A stretch of DNA of 9,428 bases from Sphingomonadales bacterium (GTDB lineage: Bacteria; Pseudomonadota; Alphaproteobacteria; Sphingomonadales; Sphingomonadaceae), in NCBI GenBank assembly GCA_018067055.1, contig JAGPVK010000089.1:1-9428 (forward strand), read 5' to 3'. Shown one piece after another: positions 6,944-9,428 of the stretch (positions are counted from its first letter, which is position 1; every line of letters starts with the position of its first letter). The notes under the pieces were generated by a model. That model did not search any database. It had not been told where the DNA came from and was given only the letters and a program-made list of their open reading frames with translations. Both the position numbers and the translations under genes were made by a program.

Positions 6944-7339
6944 CTATTCGGTCGTCTTGCCGTCAAAATGCTCATGCTCGGCTTGCGCATCGGCCGCAGT
7001 GGCGTGAACAGTGCCGTCGATATGCTCGGGCGGACCATAGATGGTGTATAGCCGGAGCGGTTCCTTGCCGGTGTTGACAACATTATGGCTGGCCCCCTGC
7101 GGCACGATGATGCCGTCATCGGCTTTTACTTCATTGGCTTTTCCGTCGATCCAGACCTGACCGCTTCCTTCTTCGATCCGGAAAAACTGGTCGCGGTCGT
7201 CGTGAACCTCTTCACCGATCTCGTCACCGGGCTGGAGCGTCATCAGCACGAGTTGTAAATTGTGACCGGTGTAGAGCACGCGACGGAAATCATCATTCTG
7301 CTCCGTCAAAGCCTCGATATTGTCGACAAATCCTTGCAT
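6944..7339 (-). CDS. Small single-domain cupin protein
   Basis: Single-domain cupin of 131 residues, cytoplasmic (no signal). Motif 1 reads GDEIGEEVHDDRDQFFRIEEG (38-58, shown in part as the key positions Gly38, Glu44, His46, Gln51, Gly58). Motif 2 includes PQGASHNVVN with His85, followed by LYTIYGPPEH and a charged tail. In the cupin consensus the ligands are His, His, Glu and His; here the first and third positions are Glu44 and Gln51, so any bound metal would be held by Glu/His/Gln/His or by a shifted set using Asp50. Such small cupins are often labelled sugar isomerase or mannose-6-phosphate isomerase-like, but no such function is shown. AGAGGAAAA sits a few bases before the ATG. It lies 44 bases downstream of the lipoprotein gene on the same strand, so the two may be co-transcribed. 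Confidence 0.9.
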   Translation of the reverse strand: MQGFVDNIEALTEQNDDFRRVLYTGHNLQLVLMTLQPGDEIGEEVHDDRDQFFRIEEGSGQVWIDGKANEVKADDGIIVPQGASHNVVNTGKEPLRLYTIYGPPEHIDGTVHATAADAQAEHEHFDGKTTE

Positions 7340-7377
7340 CTGCTTTTCCTCTTGTTGGTGTGGCGGTTGGCTTGGTC

Positions 7378-7393
7378 AGACGATTATTCGTCT
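7378..7393 (-). other. Short hairpin over the lipoprotein stop codon
   Basis: AGACGA (7378-7383) and TCGTCT (7388-7393) form a perfect 6-bp stem with a 4-base loop that contains the TAA stop of the lipoprotein gene. No T-run follows, and the cupin gene starts 44 bases further on. It could be an intercistronic RNA structure or chance. Confidence 0.25.
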
Positions 7394-7989
7394 TCTCCGC
7401 CTTCCTGCATTTCTTTTTCCCACGTTTCCCTTGCCGCCACTTGCGCAGCTTTGCTGGCATCGGCGGTCGCGGCAGCGGCCTTGATCACAGCCTGTTGTGC
7501 CTTGTCCGCAGCATTTTTCGCCGCAAGCGCATCGGATTCCAGTCCCGCCGCAAGCGACACGCTGGTTTCGCGAACAGCATCACTGGTTGCGGATACGGCC
7601 TCCTTTACCAAATCCTGAGCCTTGCGGGCATTTTCATTCGCCGCCAGGTCGATTTTGGCATTGGCTTTGACGATCTGGATCTGGGCCTTCTTGGCTGCGG
7701 CTTCTGCCGTGGTCGCCATTTGTGCCGCGGCTTCCCTGTCCTTCTGTGCTTCGGAGCAGACCGCCAGCTTGGCTGCCATCACCGACATTTTCGCTGCATT
7801 ATGCGCTTCCAGCGCCGCCTTGCTGGCAGCATGCTTCGCCTCATCCATGCTTTGTTGCGCTTCGCCCATCGCATCAATTTCAGATGTGCTGCATTCAGCC
7901 CCCTCATCCGTTTCCGGTTTCTGGGTGCAGCCCTGAATCACCAGCGAAAAGGCCAGCGCGGCAGCAACGGTGGATATTGTTTTTTTCAT
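7384..7989 (-). CDS. Alanine-rich helical lipoprotein, unknown function
   Basis: Predicted lipoprotein of 201 residues. The signal peptide begins MKKTISTVAAALAFSLVIQGC with lipobox IQGC and lipidated Cys21; Thr at +2 does not suggest inner-membrane retention, so outer-membrane placement is likely. After a short polar linker (residues 22-38) nearly all of the protein is Ala/Lys/Glu/Gln-rich with regular small hydrophobic spacing, consistent with one long helix or alanine-zipper coiled coil from about 39 to 190. It ends with an acidic tail, GGEDE. Two further Cys residues are at 33 and 78. The C-terminus lacks Lys, so it would not be tied to peptidoglycan in the way of Braun's lipoprotein. Start: GGAG about 8 bases before the ATG. 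It is the promoter-proximal gene of a possible pair with the cupin, and diverges from the sensor gene. I do not recognise a named family; low complexity makes similarity searches prone to false hits. Confidence 0.85.
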   Translation of the reverse strand: MKKTISTVAAALAFSLVIQGCTQKPETDEGAECSTSEIDAMGEAQQSMDEAKHAASKAALEAHNAAKMSVMAAKLAVCSEAQKDREAAAQMATTAEAAAKKAQIQIVKANAKIDLAANENARKAQDLVKEAVSATSDAVRETSVSLAAGLESDALAAKNAADKAQQAVIKAAAATADASKAAQVAARETWEKEMQEGGEDE

Positions 7990-8239
7990 GACTTGGACTC
8001 CGAATTGTTATTGGCGAATCGATGCAGCATGGCTCTGTCCATCGCCCGGGGGTCGAGCGACCAAACAATATGCGCGGCAATTTGTAATTACGTATTTTCC
8101 TCCAGTGCAAGGTGGCAGCAATTGGGCCATTACGATTGTCACCGAAATCCGCTGTCCGCCTCCCGCTCACGAACAGGTCGAAGATTATATTGCAGCGGGG
8201 TGGCGAAAACGATATTTGGTCGATTTTTGGGAGGCGAAT
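7990..8239. promoter_or_regulatory. Divergent intergenic region between the lipoprotein and sensor genes
   Basis: A 250-bp spacer that is AT-richer than its surroundings near 8060-8100 and must drive two divergent genes. It holds the perfect 8-bp palindrome GTAATTAC (8084-8091). TATATT at 8186-8191 resembles a plus-strand -10 box but lacks a recognisable -35. On the minus strand TATTGT (complement of about 8066-8071) is a weak -10 candidate. The sensor gene's reading frame stays open through this whole region. Confidence 0.4.
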
Positions 8240-9428
8240 ATGGAGGAATCCAAGCGATCATCCGCTAGCGATATGGCCTCCTTTGCTTCTGTCCAGGCCA
8301 GGCTGGCGGCCTGTTCGAAGGTCGTTGGCGAAGCCTTTTTCCCGGTCATGGTCGAAGCTCTTGCCGACGCATTGTCGGTCCGCTGGGTGATGCTTTGCTC
8401 GCTGCATCCGTCGAAGCCCGGCACCGCCACCACCGTCGCGGTCTGGGACAACGGGCCGGGCCAGAATTTCGAATATGAGCTGGAAAATTCACCTTGCGCC
8501 GATATCGTCGGCCAGGGCGCCTGCTGCTATCCGGACGGCATAATCGACCTGTTTCCGCGCGACCAGATGCTGAAGGAGATGGGTGCGAAAAGCTATGTCG
8601 GGACGCCATTGCACTCTTCGACCGGCGAAGTGCTGGGTCTGCTCGCTGCGCTTGATACAAAGCCGTTTGAAAATGTTGAGCAGGCGACCGAAATTGTCGA
8701 GCTTTTTTCCGGCCGCGCCGCGGCCGAGCTGGAACGGCTGTCAGCCGCTTCGCTCAACGAGCGGCTCGGGCGGATCGTCGAGGATTCGATCAGCGAAATC
8801 TACCTGTTCAATGCCGACGACTATCGTTTCAAACTGGTCAACCGCGGTGCCCGGGAAAATCTCGGCTATTCGATGGAGGAACTGCGTGAGATCACGCCAT
8901 GGGAGATCAAGCCGCATTTCACGAAAGATGAATTTGTCGACTTCCTGACCCCCCTGCTCAAGGGCGATGTGCCCAACCTGCTGTTCGAGACGGTTCACGA
9001 GCGCAAGGACGGGACCTGCTATGACGTGGCCGTCCAGCTGCAATTTTTCCCCGGCGTCGAAAATATGTTCTACGCATCAATCAACGATATCACCCACCGC
9101 AAGCGAGCGGAAGAGGCGAAGGCGCATCTTGCCGCAATCGTCGCCTGTTCGAGCGAGGGCATCATCTCCAAGTCGCTCGACGGAACGATCAAAAGCTGGA
9201 ACCGGGGCGCGGAAAAAATCTTCGGCTATTCGGCTGCTGAAATGGTCGGCAAGTCGATCCGGCGCCTGATCCCGGCCGAACGGCAGAATGAGGAAGAGGA
9301 TATTCTCGCCCGGATCAGCAAGGGCGAGCAGGTCAACAATTACGAAACGGTGCGACTGTGCCGCGACGGGCGACAGGTGGACGTGTCGGTCACCGTCTCG
9401 CCAATATACGATGCCGCTGGCAATATCG
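8240..9428 (+). CDS. GAF-PAS-PAS sensor protein, N-terminal 396 codons, cut by the window edge
   Basis: Cytoplasmic-looking signalling protein without signal peptide or membrane segment in the visible part. A GAF domain spans about residues 25-165 (with SPCADIVGQGACCYPDG, then YVGTPLHSSTGEVLGLLAALD). A PAS domain follows at about 172-285 (LGRIVEDSISEIYLF, NLGYSMEEL), closing with DITHRKRAEEAK. A second PAS starts near 290 (LAAIVACSSEGIISKS, SWNRGAEKIFGYSAAEMVGK, LCRDGRQVDVSVTVSPIYD). Such arrays usually end in a histidine kinase, GGDEF/EAL or other output domain, which lies beyond the window, so the output is unknown. No haem- or flavin-binding signature is obvious; the CC pair in the GAF domain is a common feature of this GAF type. 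Start: GGGAGG at 8229-8234 lies 5 bases before ATG 8240, a strong site. The frame is open further upstream, but no good start signal is seen there. Confidence 0.9.
   Translation, partial: MEESKRSSASDMASFASVQARLAACSKVVGEAFFPVMVEALADALSVRWVMLCSLHPSKPGTATTVAVWDNGPGQNFEYELENSPCADIVGQGACCYPDGIIDLFPRDQMLKEMGAKSYVGTPLHSSTGEVLGLLAALDTKPFENVEQATEIVELFSGRAAAELERLSAASLNERLGRIVEDSISEIYLFNADDYRFKLVNRGARENLGYSMEELREITPWEIKPHFTKDEFVDFLTPLLKGDVPNLLFETVHERKDGTCYDVAVQLQFFPGVENMFYASINDITHRKRAEEAKAHLAAIVACSSEGIISKSLDGTIKSWNRGAEKIFGYSAAEMVGKSIRRLIPAERQNEEEDILARISKGEQVNNYETVRLCRDGRQVDVSVTVSPIYDAAGNI

Noticed and set aside
7622..7936. Hydrophobic small protein on the plus strand opposite the Ala-rich lipoprotein
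   Set aside because: The reverse complement of Ala-rich codons gives Ala/Ser/Cys/Leu-rich hydrophobic sequence automatically; no ribosome binding site supports it.
4715..7989. Idea that the L,D-transpeptidase attaches the Ala-rich lipoprotein to peptidoglycan as with Lpp
   Set aside because: The lipoprotein ends in GGEDE with no C-terminal Lys, and the two genes are on opposite strands with two genes between them.

Overview
The window reads as a piece of chromosome from a GC-rich alphaproteobacterium, most likely a sphingomonad. This is inferred from the divergent metX / hisC-tyrC amino-acid block (a hisC-tyrC pair is known from Zymomonas mobilis), a spinster-like MFS permease of a type common in this group, high-GC codon use, and the use of TTG starts. 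No insertion sequence, phage gene, CRISPR array, tRNA or rRNA was seen.

Layout. Positions 1-788 (minus) hold the first 262 codons of metX (homoserine O-acyltransferase, methionine synthesis), which runs off the left edge. A 115-bp divergent spacer separates it from hisC (904-2004, plus) and tyrC (2004-2912, plus). hisC and tyrC overlap by one base and look translationally coupled. They encode an aminotransferase of the histidinol-phosphate family and a prephenate/arogenate dehydrogenase. A spinster-like MFS transporter follows (3046-4530), then a lipoprotein-type L,D-transpeptidase with peptidoglycan-binding and LysM-like regions (4715-5791), then an exported protein of unknown function (6035-6817). 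Two minus-strand genes converge on it: a small cupin (6944-7339) and, upstream of that, an alanine-rich helical lipoprotein (7384-7989). A GAF-PAS-PAS sensor protein begins divergently at 8240 and runs off the right edge.

How the genes work together. The left third is amino-acid biosynthesis: methionine on one strand, and tyrosine (with histidine or phenylalanine transamination) on the other. The middle and right hold cell-envelope functions: an inner-membrane permease, a peptidoglycan cross-linking or anchoring enzyme, a secreted protein and an Ala-rich lipoprotein. They end at the start of a signalling protein. Apart from the hisC-tyrC pair, and possibly lipoprotein-cupin, nothing shows that neighbouring genes act in one pathway.

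I did not find a convincing undescribed system. The points most worth a second look are the two-domain exported protein, the Ala-rich lipoprotein, the altered metal ligands of the cupin, the lipoprotein-anchored transpeptidase with a TTG start, and a terminator-like hairpin that points the wrong way in the leader of the MFS gene.
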